A stretch of 64,000 nt of DNA from Nitrospirota bacterium. Its GTDB lineage: Bacteria; Nitrospirota; Thermodesulfovibrionia; Thermodesulfovibrionales; Magnetobacteriaceae. Below, one piece after another: positions 35,234 to 45,010 of the stretch; within the stretch, counting starts at the first letter, position 1, and the number at the start of each line of letters is the position of its first letter. The stretch is from positions 1 to 64,000 of the forward strand of contig JADFXG010000009.1 of assembly GCA_015233895.1 (NCBI GenBank), read 5' to 3'. Under the pieces are notes generated by a model that had not been told where the DNA came from, did not search any database, and saw only the letters and a list, made by a program, of their open reading frames with translations. The position numbers were made by a program, and so were the translations under genes.

Positions 35234-36280
35234 ATGATAACCTCAAAAACTACAGTTTTCCGGGCTGACTCCTCCAAAGAAACCGGAACAGGACATGTGA
35301 TGAGGTGTCTTGCTCTTGCCGAGGCGCTTGCAGACAAAGACTTTGATATTGTTTTTATAACCTATTGCCAATCCGATGCCTTAATCGAAAGATTAGAAGG
35401 TGAGGGATTTAGAGTTTACCGCCTTAAAAATTACTACCCTTCCACTGACAGCATTGATGAATCTATCGGATATTTAAAACAATTTAAAGACTGCTGGGTG
35501 GTGTGTGACGGAGTGTTATTTGACAATAAATACTATGAAATAATAAAAAGCCTTGGGTTTAAACTCCTTGTGACAGATGATATGGCACATGAGCCGTTTT
35601 ACAGTGCTGATATAGTGTTAAACCAAAATCTTCATGGATTAGATTTAAAATACAACTGTGCCCCCGGCACAAGGCTACTGCTGGGAAACGAGTTTGTTAT
35701 ATTAAGGCGGGAATTTTTAAAATTTATCGGGATTAAAAAGCAATTTAACAGCGGTCTGACCCGGATTTTAATAACTCTCGGTGGCATGGACTCAAATAAC
35801 TACACTGAGAAAATACTGCTTATGATAAAAGACATGCTTTGCGCTAATCAGGTAAAAGAGTTGCTTGAGCTTACCGTAGTAACAGGTGGCGGCAATAAAA
35901 ATGCCGACAGAATAAGAGCAATTGAGATGCCTGTACAGACAATATGTCTGCATAATGTTACCAACATGCCGGAACTGATGTACACTCATGACATAGCAAT
36001 AACAAGCGGGGGAACAACGGTGTGGGAACTGGCCTTTATGGGTGTCCCCTCAATTGTCGGACGTACCGCTCCGATAGAGGATTATTTGGTAAATGGTTTG
36101 CGTAAATTTGGCCTCTTTGCAGACGCAGGGTGGTTTGAAACCCTTACGAGGGAGGATTTAATCGAAGTTCTCTTACCGCTGATACATGATAAAGAGTTAC
36201 AAGAGCAGATGAGTGTGAAAGCACAGAGCTTGATTGACGGCAGGGCGCTAAATAAGTTAGTTCATTATCTGTCTTTATGA
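35234..36280 (+). CDS. pseG: PseG-like UDP-sugar hydrolase
   Basis: 348 aa from ATG 35234; longer upstream reading would overlap the previous gene. GT-B-like hydrolase with FRADSSKETGTGHVMRCLAL at the start, then DDMAHEPFYSADIVLNQNLH, ITLGGMDSNNYT and the UDP-binding SGGTTVWELAFMGVPSIV. PseG removes UDP from UDP-2,4-diacetamido-trideoxy-altropyranose in pseudaminic acid synthesis. The other pse genes are not in this window, so the exact sugar remains open. Confidence 0.82.
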   Translation: MITSKTTVFRADSSKETGTGHVMRCLALAEALADKDFDIVFITYCQSDALIERLEGEGFRVYRLKNYYPSTDSIDESIGYLKQFKDCWVVCDGVLFDNKYYEIIKSLGFKLLVTDDMAHEPFYSADIVLNQNLHGLDLKYNCAPGTRLLLGNEFVILRREFLKFIGIKKQFNSGLTRILITLGGMDSNNYTEKILLMIKDMLCANQVKELLELTVVTGGGNKNADRIRAIEMPVQTICLHNVTNMPELMYTHDIAITSGGTTVWELAFMGVPSIVGRTAPIEDYLVNGLRKFGLFADAGWFETLTREDLIEVLLPLIHDKELQEQMSVKAQSLIDGRALNKLVHYLSL

Positions 36281-38457
36281 TTACAGGGATTACTGGTGCT
36301 TTATTTATTTTCTGTTGTTATTACTTGTTTTTCACAAGCAGGGTAAGATCTTCAATCAGTGATAAAATAGTTTACTCCGGTGTGCTTTTTGCCTCACAGG
36401 TTATTCTCTCTGAGCTTGTGCTGGGGCTTATCAATATCCTTTATGCTTCAACCTTAATTGTTTTTAATGTGTTAATTTCAGCGGTTGTTTTATCGTTTAA
36501 GGGGAAAGATTTAGCAAGAAATTTGAAAAATGAAATTTTAAGTTTGAAATTTTTTTTAAAAGAGTTTATATGTATAGAGAATCTGTCGCTGTTTATTTTA
36601 TTTGTAATTGCTGCTGTGTGGATACTTTTTGGAATATATTTTTTGCCTCCCCGGGGAATTGATGATCTGTGTTATCATTTGCCCCCTGTTTTTGAATTTA
36701 TCCAGAAACACAAAGTTTTCCTGCTTCCGGTTACGCTAAACACGTCTTTTGCTAACCCGATAAGCGCCGAGCTGCTGTTTTTATGGCCTGTGATTTTTAT
36801 GAAAAGTGTTATTTATGTGGATTCTGTCCAATTTTTTGCTGCTGTTTACGGCGTCTTTGTTACTTATTCTCTGGCAAGAAGTCTAAATCTAAACATCAGA
36901 AATTCTGTCTTTTGTGCACTGTTGTTTTTTTTCGTTCCGGTTACTATGGCTCAGATGGGATGTAATTACATAGATGTTATCACAAGTGTGTTTTTTCTTT
37001 CAGCGGTCGTAATTTCTGTTAAATATAATTCAGAGCAAAGTGCAGCTCAGGCATTTCTTTTGGGAGCGGCTATTGGTCTTATAACCTCTATGAAGTATCA
37101 CATGATTGCTGTAGCTTTAGGGCTTCAGTTTGTGGTTTTACCTAAAATGAGAAAAAGACATCTGCTTCTTTACATAGCGCCAGTACTTGCTTTAACGGCA
37201 TACTGGTACGTAAGAAATTTTGTAGTGTTTGGCAATCCCATTTATCCGCTTAGTATATTTAAAAAAAATATTGGACTATTTGCTACAGAAATATCATCCA
37301 AACTCGGATTTTTTGAACAACTAAAGGCGAAAATTTACTTTCTTATAATATCCGATATCGGAATAGGCACTTTTCATGGCGGGTATGGGATCACCTTCTG
37401 GGGACTTGCCTTTCCCTCGTGGATTTATTGTTTATACAAATCGGTTTTAAAAAAAGAGCGCCATTTGTATGTTTATCTTCAGGTGTTTATAGGATTGCTT
37501 TTGATACTTGCTGTATCTTATGATGATTTTAACATAGCTCCGAGATTCGTAATTTTTATAACTGCTATATGTTTTATATCTTTTGGAAAAGTGCTTGAGG
37601 TTGTGGGCGAAAATAAAATCTATCCGGTTGTCCTGAAAACCCTCGCAATAATTTCATCCCTGTTGTCAGTTTTTCTGTTTTCAGTGGTAAAATTTCCAAC
37701 CTACAATATTATTAAACCAATCAGTGATCTTATAGATAACACAACAACCTCTGAGGTCAGATACTACAGTCTTGCCTACTGGGAACTGCCAGGCATGTCG
37801 CCTGCTTTTGAAGCACTGGACTATTTAACCGAAGGAGACACGGATGGACTAAGTGTTTACGCTGCTATGGCACCAGATGTTTTTTGGATGTCTCCCCTAT
37901 ATGGAACACATCTGCAAAACAGTATCTGGAATCTAAACCGGGAGTCGTCCTCAAAACATGCACCGGATGCTTTCTTCTACTATTTTGGAAAAAACGGTGA
38001 GATAGTATATCTTAAGGAAAAAATATCGTTTTATGATATTGCGTCAAATCCTCAGTACCAATTGATAAATCAAACGCTTCACGGAATTTTATTTATAAAA
38101 ACGGATTTTTTCAAATCAGCTGTAAAAAGAGAAAAACTCATGCTGTATTATAAAAACTCTTATAAGGCATCCCTGAAAGAAGCTGAAAAAATAATGGGGG
38201 TTTTCCATAAAGACATACCGATTGTGGTAATCCCGCATTTTGGCTATGGATTAAAATATTTTGAGCTAAATGGGAATTTAAAAAACAGTGTAAATTTGGT
38301 TTCTATGGGATTTGAAGATGCGTATGTTAAAAATTTCAAATGGAACAGGGTTTATACGTTTATCAATAAATTAAGCGGTTACAAAGCAGATAAGATCTTA
38401 GAAATCCCAACCGGTGATGGTATAGTAAACGTATATTTAAATGAAAAACTAAGGTGA
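36277..38457 (+). CDS. GT-C-type membrane glycosyltransferase
   Basis: 726 aa with about a dozen membrane helices followed by a ~240-residue soluble C-terminal part. PPRGIDDLCYHLPPVFEFIQ, after the second long helix pair, resembles the catalytic Asp loop of lipid-linked-sugar GT-C enzymes (dolichyl-phosphate-mannose type). Overlaps pseG by 4 nt. Likely transfers sugar from a polyprenyl carrier at the periplasmic face; acceptor unknown. Confidence 0.75.
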   Translation: MITGITGALFIFCCYYLFFTSRVRSSISDKIVYSGVLFASQVILSELVLGLINILYASTLIVFNVLISAVVLSFKGKDLARNLKNEILSLKFFLKEFICIENLSLFILFVIAAVWILFGIYFLPPRGIDDLCYHLPPVFEFIQKHKVFLLPVTLNTSFANPISAELLFLWPVIFMKSVIYVDSVQFFAAVYGVFVTYSLARSLNLNIRNSVFCALLFFFVPVTMAQMGCNYIDVITSVFFLSAVVISVKYNSEQSAAQAFLLGAAIGLITSMKYHMIAVALGLQFVVLPKMRKRHLLLYIAPVLALTAYWYVRNFVVFGNPIYPLSIFKKNIGLFATEISSKLGFFEQLKAKIYFLIISDIGIGTFHGGYGITFWGLAFPSWIYCLYKSVLKKERHLYVYLQVFIGLLLILAVSYDDFNIAPRFVIFITAICFISFGKVLEVVGENKIYPVVLKTLAIISSLLSVFLFSVVKFPTYNIIKPISDLIDNTTTSEVRYYSLAYWELPGMSPAFEALDYLTEGDTDGLSVYAAMAPDVFWMSPLYGTHLQNSIWNLNRESSSKHAPDAFFYYFGKNGEIVYLKEKISFYDIASNPQYQLINQTLHGILFIKTDFFKSAVKREKLMLYYKNSYKASLKEAEKIMGVFHKDIPIVVIPHFGYGLKYFELNGNLKNSVNLVSMGFEDAYVKNFKWNRVYTFINKLSGYKADKILEIPTGDGIVNVYLNEKLR

Positions 38458-38467
38458 ACAGTGAAAG

Positions 38468-38629
38468 ATGAAAACAGGGAAACTTGAAATACACATTTTA
38501 TTTATTGTGCTCTTGATGTGTTTTGCCATAGCGCTTAAGAATCATCTTAAGCTTTACCTCTCAGGCTTTGATGGTTTTGTGTTAACCATAAAGAGTATCT
38601 GTCATTTAGTTTTGTTTGTTTTGAAATAA
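38468..38629 (+). CDS. Small single-span membrane protein
   Basis: 53 codons from ATG 38468: MKTGKLEIHILFIVLLMCFA followed by a basic loop and a second hydrophobic stretch. It begins 10 nt after the GT-C stop; GTGAAAG upstream is a poor ribosome site. Not recognised; could be a real small protein or a chance frame. Confidence 0.4.
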   Translation: MKTGKLEIHILFIVLLMCFAIALKNHLKLYLSGFDGFVLTIKSICHLVLFVLK

Positions 38630-38655
38630 AATTTCTTTGAGCTTATTTAAGCACG

Positions 38656-39435
38656 TCAGTATTTCTTTCTTTTAAATATAAACAAGCCGGATAACCCTGC
38701 AATCACCATAAGTGAGGACAGTATCTGTCCCATACTGATAAGGCCGAAAAACAGTCCTAACTGGGGGTCTGGTTCTCTGAAAAATTCCACAGTAAATCTA
38801 AAAACCCCGTAAAGAAATACAAATAGTGAGATAGTTATACCGCGTTTTTCTATTCGGTCCTTTAATGACCATAAGATTACAAATGAAACCACTCCTTCAA
38901 GGAGCAGCTCATACAGTTGAGACGGATGGCGTGGCATTGGGCCGCCACCGGGAAACACCATAGCCCAGGGCACGTCGGTTACACGGCCATAAAGCTCACC
39001 GTTTATAAAATTGCCAAGCCTGCCCAGCGCTAGCCCCATTGGTACTGTTAGTGCAACAATGTCACAAACAACAACAAAATCCAGTTTCCTTGCTTTGCAA
39101 AATAAATACGCTCCCGTTAAACACCCTACGAGGCCGCCATGAAATGACATTCCTCCCTGCCACACTGCAAACACACTCCATGGGTTATTGATGTACCAGG
39201 AAAGATTGTAAAACAATACATAACCAAGCCTCGCTCCCAAAACCAGAGATAGAATCAGATAAACGTACAGATTTTCAACATCCTCCGGTTTAATGCCTGT
39301 CTTTCTGCGCTTCATCTCCCTCTGCACTATTAAGTAAGACAGGACAAAGCCGATAAGATACATAAGGCCGTACCATCTTACTTGAAGCGGCCCGATTTTA
39401 AATAAATATGGCTTTATTTGCGGATATGCCAACAT
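38656..39435 (-). CDS. lgt: Prolipoprotein diacylglyceryl transferase
   Basis: 259 aa, seven membrane helices. Diagnostic motifs: QVRWYGLMYLIGF, WQGGMSFHGGLVG (essential His), GRLGNFINGELYGR (Lgt signature) and RHPSQLYE. It adds diacylglycerol to the lipobox Cys of lipoproteins such as LivK here. Divergent from the GT-C/TPR gene with only 43 nt between starts. Confidence 0.96.
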   Translation of the reverse strand: MLAYPQIKPYLFKIGPLQVRWYGLMYLIGFVLSYLIVQREMKRRKTGIKPEDVENLYVYLILSLVLGARLGYVLFYNLSWYINNPWSVFAVWQGGMSFHGGLVGCLTGAYLFCKARKLDFVVVCDIVALTVPMGLALGRLGNFINGELYGRVTDVPWAMVFPGGGPMPRHPSQLYELLLEGVVSFVILWSLKDRIEKRGITISLFVFLYGVFRFTVEFFREPDPQLGLFFGLISMGQILSSLMVIAGLSGLFIFKRKKY

Positions 39436-39478
39436 ATGGTGTATAATATTAACATATCGGCAGAAAATAAGAGAAGTA

Positions 39479-41368
39479 ATGCAGAAAAAGACAAGAGCTT
39501 TCTTTGAAATAATTCGTTATAATGCAAGAGCACACGCTGTTTTTTTTGCTGCTCTCGCTGCTATTGGCTTTATAGTGTACTCAAATATTTTCAGTGTTCC
39601 GTTTTTCTTTGATGACGTCAACTTAAACAATTACACCTCTTTTACTGGTTGGAACTCCCAGCGCTCGCTGGTTGTGGACACGTTTGTTTTAAATTATAAG
39701 CTTGGCGGCCACAGTGTCATGGGATACCACCTTGCCAACATTATACTTCACATCATTAATGCTGTTTTAATCTACGCATTGTTGGTTCTTGTACAGAGAA
39801 CTCCGTACTTTGAAGGCAAAATTAAACACAGCCGTCTATCCCCTTTTTTTGCAGCCATGGTTTTTGTTGCCCATCCGATATCCATACAGGCAGTTACTCT
39901 GACAATTCAACGCTTCACCCTGCTCTCCACTACTTTGTACCTTCTGGCTATATTGCTTTACACCATGTGGAGACTAAAGGAGGGGCGAACTGCCACGGTT
40001 TATTATATCCTCTCATTGTGTGTATATCTTTTGTCAATCAGAGCAAAGGAAACTGTTATCACTCTCCCTGCAATACTTTTTATCTACGAATTTTGTTTTT
40101 TTAAGGGAGACAAACACAGGCGTGTGATATATATTTTACCATATTGTGTAATTGCATCTTTAATCGTTGTTGATTATTTTAAATTCAGCCTTTTTGTTGA
40201 ATCACCTGATGTCCCAGTGCAGCAAAACGCCGACGTGCTGCGGCAAAACGCTAATCTGCCTTCGTCTCAGAATTTTGAAAACAGAGCTCAGTTTCTGTTT
40301 ACCCAGTTAAGGGTAATTGTAACCTACATGCGGATGCTCATACTGCCTTATGGTCTCACTCTAATCCACCATTTCACTATTTCCAAATCGTTTTTTGACT
40401 TAAAAGTGGTTTCTTCTCTGATAGTTATCGTATTTCTTGCCGGAACTGCCTGCTATTTTTTTTATAAATCACATTACGATAAAAAATTTATGGAAATGGA
40501 ACCTGCTACAATGCGTCTCATGTCGTTTTGGATAGCATGGTTTTTTATTACACTTTTGCCTCAGTCAAGCATAATATCAACGCAGAACTGGATTATTCTT
40601 GAGCATCGGGTTTACCTGCCTGCAATTGGTTTTACAGCCGTGATTTCAGCTCTAAGCGCAGAGATTGCTAAAAGACAATTCCGGTATATTACTGTATATT
40701 TGCCTTGTGCTATTCTAATAGTAACACTGTGTGCTGTCACTTATACAAACAACTCAAAGTGGCAGAGTGAGACGTCAGTGTGGGAAGACAATGCCCGTAA
40801 GGAACCGCTCCATCATTATGTTCATATTCTTCTTGGCAATGTTTATCTGTCAAATAAACGTTTTGACGATGCAGCCAAACAATATAAAATAGCTTTGAAG
40901 CTAAAACCTGATGACCCGATAAACCATAATAACATCGGCAATATTTACCTTAGAAATGGGGATGTCAATTCTGCATTCAGTGAATTTTCAGAGGCAATAA
41001 GGCTTAAACCTGACTATGCCGAGGCTCACAACAATCTTGGGAATGTTTATATTGCTAAAAAAGACCTTGAAAAAGCATTTGCACAATTTGAAAAAGCTGT
41101 AAACATAAAGAAAGATTATGTGGAGGCACTGAATAATCTGGGAAACGTTTATTTTAAGCAAGGTAAACCTGATGAAGCATTTAAGTATTACGAAAAGGCT
41201 GTAAAAATAAATCCAAACTCAGCAGAAACCCACAGCAATCTGGGAGCATTTTATATCCAGAAAGGTATTCTTAACAAGGCTTATGAACAATACACTCTAA
41301 CTCTTAAACTTGATCCTTATAATTCTAACGTAAAGGCTTATGTTGACCTTTTAAAGCAATATAGATAA
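39479..41368 (+). CDS. TMTC-like GT-C membrane protein with TPR tail
   Basis: 629 aa. About ten membrane helices (20-440) with the acidic pair in FFFDDVNLNNYTSFTGWNSQ at the first periplasmic loop, then TMTC/DUF1736-like QSSIISTQNWIILEHRVYLP. The tail (about 450-625) has five TPRs (for example YAEAHNNLGNVYIAKKDLEK). In animals TMTC proteins are O-mannosyltransferases; bacterial relatives are unstudied. Probable periplasmic protein glycosyltransferase with TPR for acceptor binding (inference). A paralogue follows. Confidence 0.8.
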   Translation: MQKKTRAFFEIIRYNARAHAVFFAALAAIGFIVYSNIFSVPFFFDDVNLNNYTSFTGWNSQRSLVVDTFVLNYKLGGHSVMGYHLANIILHIINAVLIYALLVLVQRTPYFEGKIKHSRLSPFFAAMVFVAHPISIQAVTLTIQRFTLLSTTLYLLAILLYTMWRLKEGRTATVYYILSLCVYLLSIRAKETVITLPAILFIYEFCFFKGDKHRRVIYILPYCVIASLIVVDYFKFSLFVESPDVPVQQNADVLRQNANLPSSQNFENRAQFLFTQLRVIVTYMRMLILPYGLTLIHHFTISKSFFDLKVVSSLIVIVFLAGTACYFFYKSHYDKKFMEMEPATMRLMSFWIAWFFITLLPQSSIISTQNWIILEHRVYLPAIGFTAVISALSAEIAKRQFRYITVYLPCAILIVTLCAVTYTNNSKWQSETSVWEDNARKEPLHHYVHILLGNVYLSNKRFDDAAKQYKIALKLKPDDPINHNNIGNIYLRNGDVNSAFSEFSEAIRLKPDYAEAHNNLGNVYIAKKDLEKAFAQFEKAVNIKKDYVEALNNLGNVYFKQGKPDEAFKYYEKAVKINPNSAETHSNLGAFYIQKGILNKAYEQYTLTLKLDPYNSNVKAYVDLLKQYR

Positions 41369-41453
41369 ACAGAGGAGACAGGGCTATTAACAAATGCAGC
41401 TCCTTTAAGTTACTATTATGTTGTGAATTTAAATTTTCAGGGAGTTTTGTGAT

Positions 41454-43745
41454 TTGATAACGAATTTTTCAGCTAAACGTTGGCTGCAGATATTTTTGAT
41501 TGTAATAGTCTGCGTCCTTTCTTATTCAAACTCATTAAACTGTCCTTTTACTTTTGATGATGCATATCTGGAACAATACAAATCTCTGAATATAGATACG
41601 CATAATTTAACAAATACTCTTATAAGTGTGCTGTGGTCCCAACGATACCTGCCCGTAGCCACATTTGCGTTAAATTATAAATTGCACGGCTTTAAAACGC
41701 CAGGGTATCATATTGTAAATCTGATAATACATATTCTGACAGCTATTTTACTTTACTGGTTTGTTGTATTTACTTTCAGAAGTCCTAAACTTCAAGACAC
41801 ATTTAGTGAAAATACAGTGTCGCTGTTGGCATTTTTCACATCAGCTATATTTTCAGTACATCCTCTTTCAGTCATGTCTGTTACATTTATAGTTCAAAGA
41901 TTTACCTCGCTTGCCGCTATGTTTTATATCCTCACTATGGTGTTATACGCTAAGTACCGGGTTGCTTCCAATAAGGAGGGCAAAGCCACACGTTATTATA
42001 TTTTCTCTGTGTGCGCTGCCTTAATTTCCACGCGTACGAAGGAGATTGTAGTCACTCTTCCTGTAATTATATTCATATATGAGTATATGTTTTTTCAAGA
42101 CAGCTTAAAAAAGAAACTTATCCGCTGTTTGCCGTTTTTTATAATCATCCCGATTGTCTTTAATACTTCATTTAAGCAGGGATTATTAGATACTATTGGA
42201 GTGTTAAATGCCTGGAGGATGGCAAGTGTTACTGAAAATGTGGATAAGACTCAGAAGGGAAGGTGGGTAACATTCAGCCATAACAAGGAGGCGTTAGCGG
42301 CACTTAAGGAGGGACCTGCGGCAGCAATGAAAGTACACACGTGGAAAGAACATGCACTAACTCAGTTAAGGGTTACATGCTCGTACATGCGTATGCTTGT
42401 GCTGCCGTACAAACTTGCTCCAATATATTTTTATACTGCGTCCCGTACGTTTTGGGAACCTGCGGTTTTGGCCTCTCTTTCATTTTTAATTTTTATTGTC
42501 CTTTTATCAATATTTTTGTTTTTCACATATAATCAGACTGAAACCTCAATTCGTGCAGTGTCTTTGTTAGTTCCCTTTGGTATGTTTTGGTTTCTACTGA
42601 ACATTTTACCGCAGTCAGCTGTCAGACCAGCCGATAACTATGAAATCTTTGATTACAGAACTTATTTGCCTTCAATAGGGTTTATTTTTGCCTGTGTTAC
42701 GATGGTCTTTTATTTGTTTGGGGAGAAACGGCAAAAATACGTAGCTGTTTTGTTAACCTTTATACTCATAGTATTTGCCATATTAACTTATAAGAGAAAC
42801 AGTTACTGGAAAACGGAGGAAAGGTTATGGCAGGAAAATATAAGGAATTATCCCCTTAATCCCATCCCTCACATAAATCTCGCTAATGCGTATCTTAGTA
42901 TGGAAAAGTACGGCCAGGCAATAAAGGAGTTTAGGGCATCCATAGAGTTGGACCCTTTTTATGTTAAGGGGTATAATAATATCGGCTACATATACATTAA
43001 GCTTGGTGATAAGGATAAAGCGGAGGAGGAGTTTAGAAAGGCTCTCAGGGTACAACCTTCTTATGCCGAGGCGCATCACAACCTTGGCAACCTTTTTTTG
43101 GACAAAGGCCTGGAAGACAAAGCGATGCTTGAATACTCACTGGAGGCATCTTTTGATCTGTACCCGGCTGATGCTTACATGGGTATGGCAGGAATATATT
43201 TTAAAAAAGGATTACTTAACGAGGCATTAAAAAGTTATAAAAAAGCTATCGCTAATCGCCACGGCTTTCCTGAGGCACATTTCTCTTTAGGTACTGTTTA
43301 CGACAGGCTTGGAAATGCTGACGAGGCGATAAAGGAATTTCAAATTGCGATAAAGCAACGCCCCGGATATGTTAGCGCACTCATGAACATTGGAAACATA
43401 TATCTAAGACAGGGATTTTATGGAGATGCCATGAGACAATTTCAAGAGGTTCTTGCGTTTAAACCTGACAGTGCAGAGGCTCACGCTGGCATCGCCAATG
43501 TGTATGCCGATGCCGGTCAGCCTGACAGCGCAGTAAATGAGTATTTAAAAGCAATAGAGCTTAAACCTGACGTATCAGAGTTTCACAACAACCTTGGTAC
43601 CGTGTATCAAACCAAAGGGCTGTTTAAACAGGCGTCTGATGAGTACAGGAGGGCGTTGGCAATAGAGCCCAAAAATATCAATGCCAGAGAGAATCTTCAA
43701 TCCCTACCTGAGAATTTTAGAAATAATGACGCTGAGACTAAATGA
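41454..43745 (+). CDS. TMTC-like GT-C membrane protein with long TPR tail (paralogue)
   Basis: 763 aa, TTG start after GGGAG. Same plan as the gene 85 nt upstream: FTFDDAYLEQYKSLNIDTHN in loop 1, a DUF1736-like QSAVRPADNYEIFDYRTYLP segment, and eight or so TPRs (about 460-750). The tandem pair suggests duplication with divergence of the TPR arm. Substrate unknown. Confidence 0.8.
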   Translation: MITNFSAKRWLQIFLIVIVCVLSYSNSLNCPFTFDDAYLEQYKSLNIDTHNLTNTLISVLWSQRYLPVATFALNYKLHGFKTPGYHIVNLIIHILTAILLYWFVVFTFRSPKLQDTFSENTVSLLAFFTSAIFSVHPLSVMSVTFIVQRFTSLAAMFYILTMVLYAKYRVASNKEGKATRYYIFSVCAALISTRTKEIVVTLPVIIFIYEYMFFQDSLKKKLIRCLPFFIIIPIVFNTSFKQGLLDTIGVLNAWRMASVTENVDKTQKGRWVTFSHNKEALAALKEGPAAAMKVHTWKEHALTQLRVTCSYMRMLVLPYKLAPIYFYTASRTFWEPAVLASLSFLIFIVLLSIFLFFTYNQTETSIRAVSLLVPFGMFWFLLNILPQSAVRPADNYEIFDYRTYLPSIGFIFACVTMVFYLFGEKRQKYVAVLLTFILIVFAILTYKRNSYWKTEERLWQENIRNYPLNPIPHINLANAYLSMEKYGQAIKEFRASIELDPFYVKGYNNIGYIYIKLGDKDKAEEEFRKALRVQPSYAEAHHNLGNLFLDKGLEDKAMLEYSLEASFDLYPADAYMGMAGIYFKKGLLNEALKSYKKAIANRHGFPEAHFSLGTVYDRLGNADEAIKEFQIAIKQRPGYVSALMNIGNIYLRQGFYGDAMRQFQEVLAFKPDSAEAHAGIANVYADAGQPDSAVNEYLKAIELKPDVSEFHNNLGTVYQTKGLFKQASDEYRRALAIEPKNINARENLQSLPENFRNNDAETK

Positions 43746-43768
43746 ACTACTAACCGTGTTTACAGTAT

Positions 43769-45010
43769 ATGTTAAAAGATAAGAGCATGATACGAGCTGC
43801 AATTGTTTTAGCAATGTTTTTCTCCGTATTAATTACTAATCGGTATGTTGACTTTGATAATGCAATAGTGAACGGATTTTCAGATATTTCTTATTACACG
43901 AATATCGCTAAAGCATCTCCAAACTTAACAAAATATTTTACCTCATTTCACCACGCTCAGAGGTTTTTTTTCCCCTATATAATCGGAATGATAAGCCATA
44001 CAACAGGAGTGCCGTTATATGCCTCTTTTATGATTTTTACAGTTACATTTCTTTTGGCAACGCTCTATGTGATGGACAGGATTCTAATCTTTTATAACCT
44101 TAATGCAGCAGGTTATGCTCTTTGTATGGCCATGATAATTTTTAATCCGTATATTTTCAGATTATACCTGTTCTCTCCTGGCATGATTACTGATCTAATG
44201 TTTCTCTTTGGCACATCTGTAGTTATATTGGGCTTAATAAAGGACAGCCCGTTGATACTGCTGACCGGCTCCGTTGTTGCAATACTTGCCAGACAAACTG
44301 CGGTTGTTTTTATGCCTGGATTTTTCATATGGTTAGCTGTCTCTGAGGGTTTTGAGAGTAAAAAGTTTAAAAATAAATTCTTCATATATGCTTTGGTTTC
44401 AGTTGTTATCGTTTTATTATATAAAATTACCGGCACAGTTGCCTCTATGTTTGGAGACAAGAATGTTAACCTGCAGCATCTTTATAGCTTAATCCCTTAC
44501 CTTATGGCGTCAATACCTAATCTGAAAGGAGTAGAAATTATATATTTTTTTGTTAACCTCATAGCAAGGGATACTTTTTCGTTAACTCTTTCTGCTGCCG
44601 TTTTAGTGCCTTTAGCTGTGTTTTGCAGGGGAGATGCTAAATTGCCTGAAGATTTTTGGCTTATGATCCTGTTTGCCTTGCTGATAATGTTTCAACCGGT
44701 TATGAACGGACACCCCAGCGATGCCACACGTCTTGTTAGCTATGCAGTAATCCCGCTTGTTACGGCTGCCGCCATTCTCTCTGGCCATGTGCCACAGCTT
44801 AAGCTAATGGCAAATACGCGTATATTTTTTTTATGTCTCCTTTGCTATATCAGCTCATTCCACCACTACTACAGTCTTGCGCATCTTATAATTCCCTCCT
44901 TTTCCAACAATCAATTTGCACTCTTACACTATGTAGTTGTTGCAGCTATTTTTGCTCTTTTGTGGAGAGGATTAAGGCGTAGTTCTACCGTTAGTGACTC
45001 ATCTCATTAA
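43769..45010 (+). CDS. Polytopic membrane protein, probable GT-C relative
   Basis: 413 aa with about ten membrane helices. The N-terminal loop DFDNAIVNGFSDISYYTNIA includes Asp residues and the first long loop has FHHAQRFFFPYIIG, as in DUF2029/ArnT-like GT-C proteins. Its 3' end overlaps the convergent GT4 gene by 20 nt. Function in the glycan pathway is inferred from location. Confidence 0.65.
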   Translation: MLKDKSMIRAAIVLAMFFSVLITNRYVDFDNAIVNGFSDISYYTNIAKASPNLTKYFTSFHHAQRFFFPYIIGMISHTTGVPLYASFMIFTVTFLLATLYVMDRILIFYNLNAAGYALCMAMIIFNPYIFRLYLFSPGMITDLMFLFGTSVVILGLIKDSPLILLTGSVVAILARQTAVVFMPGFFIWLAVSEGFESKKFKNKFFIYALVSVVIVLLYKITGTVASMFGDKNVNLQHLYSLIPYLMASIPNLKGVEIIYFFVNLIARDTFSLTLSAAVLVPLAVFCRGDAKLPEDFWLMILFALLIMFQPVMNGHPSDATRLVSYAVIPLVTAAAILSGHVPQLKLMANTRIFFLCLLCYISSFHHYYSLAHLIIPSFSNNQFALLHYVVVAAIFALLWRGLRRSSTVSDSSH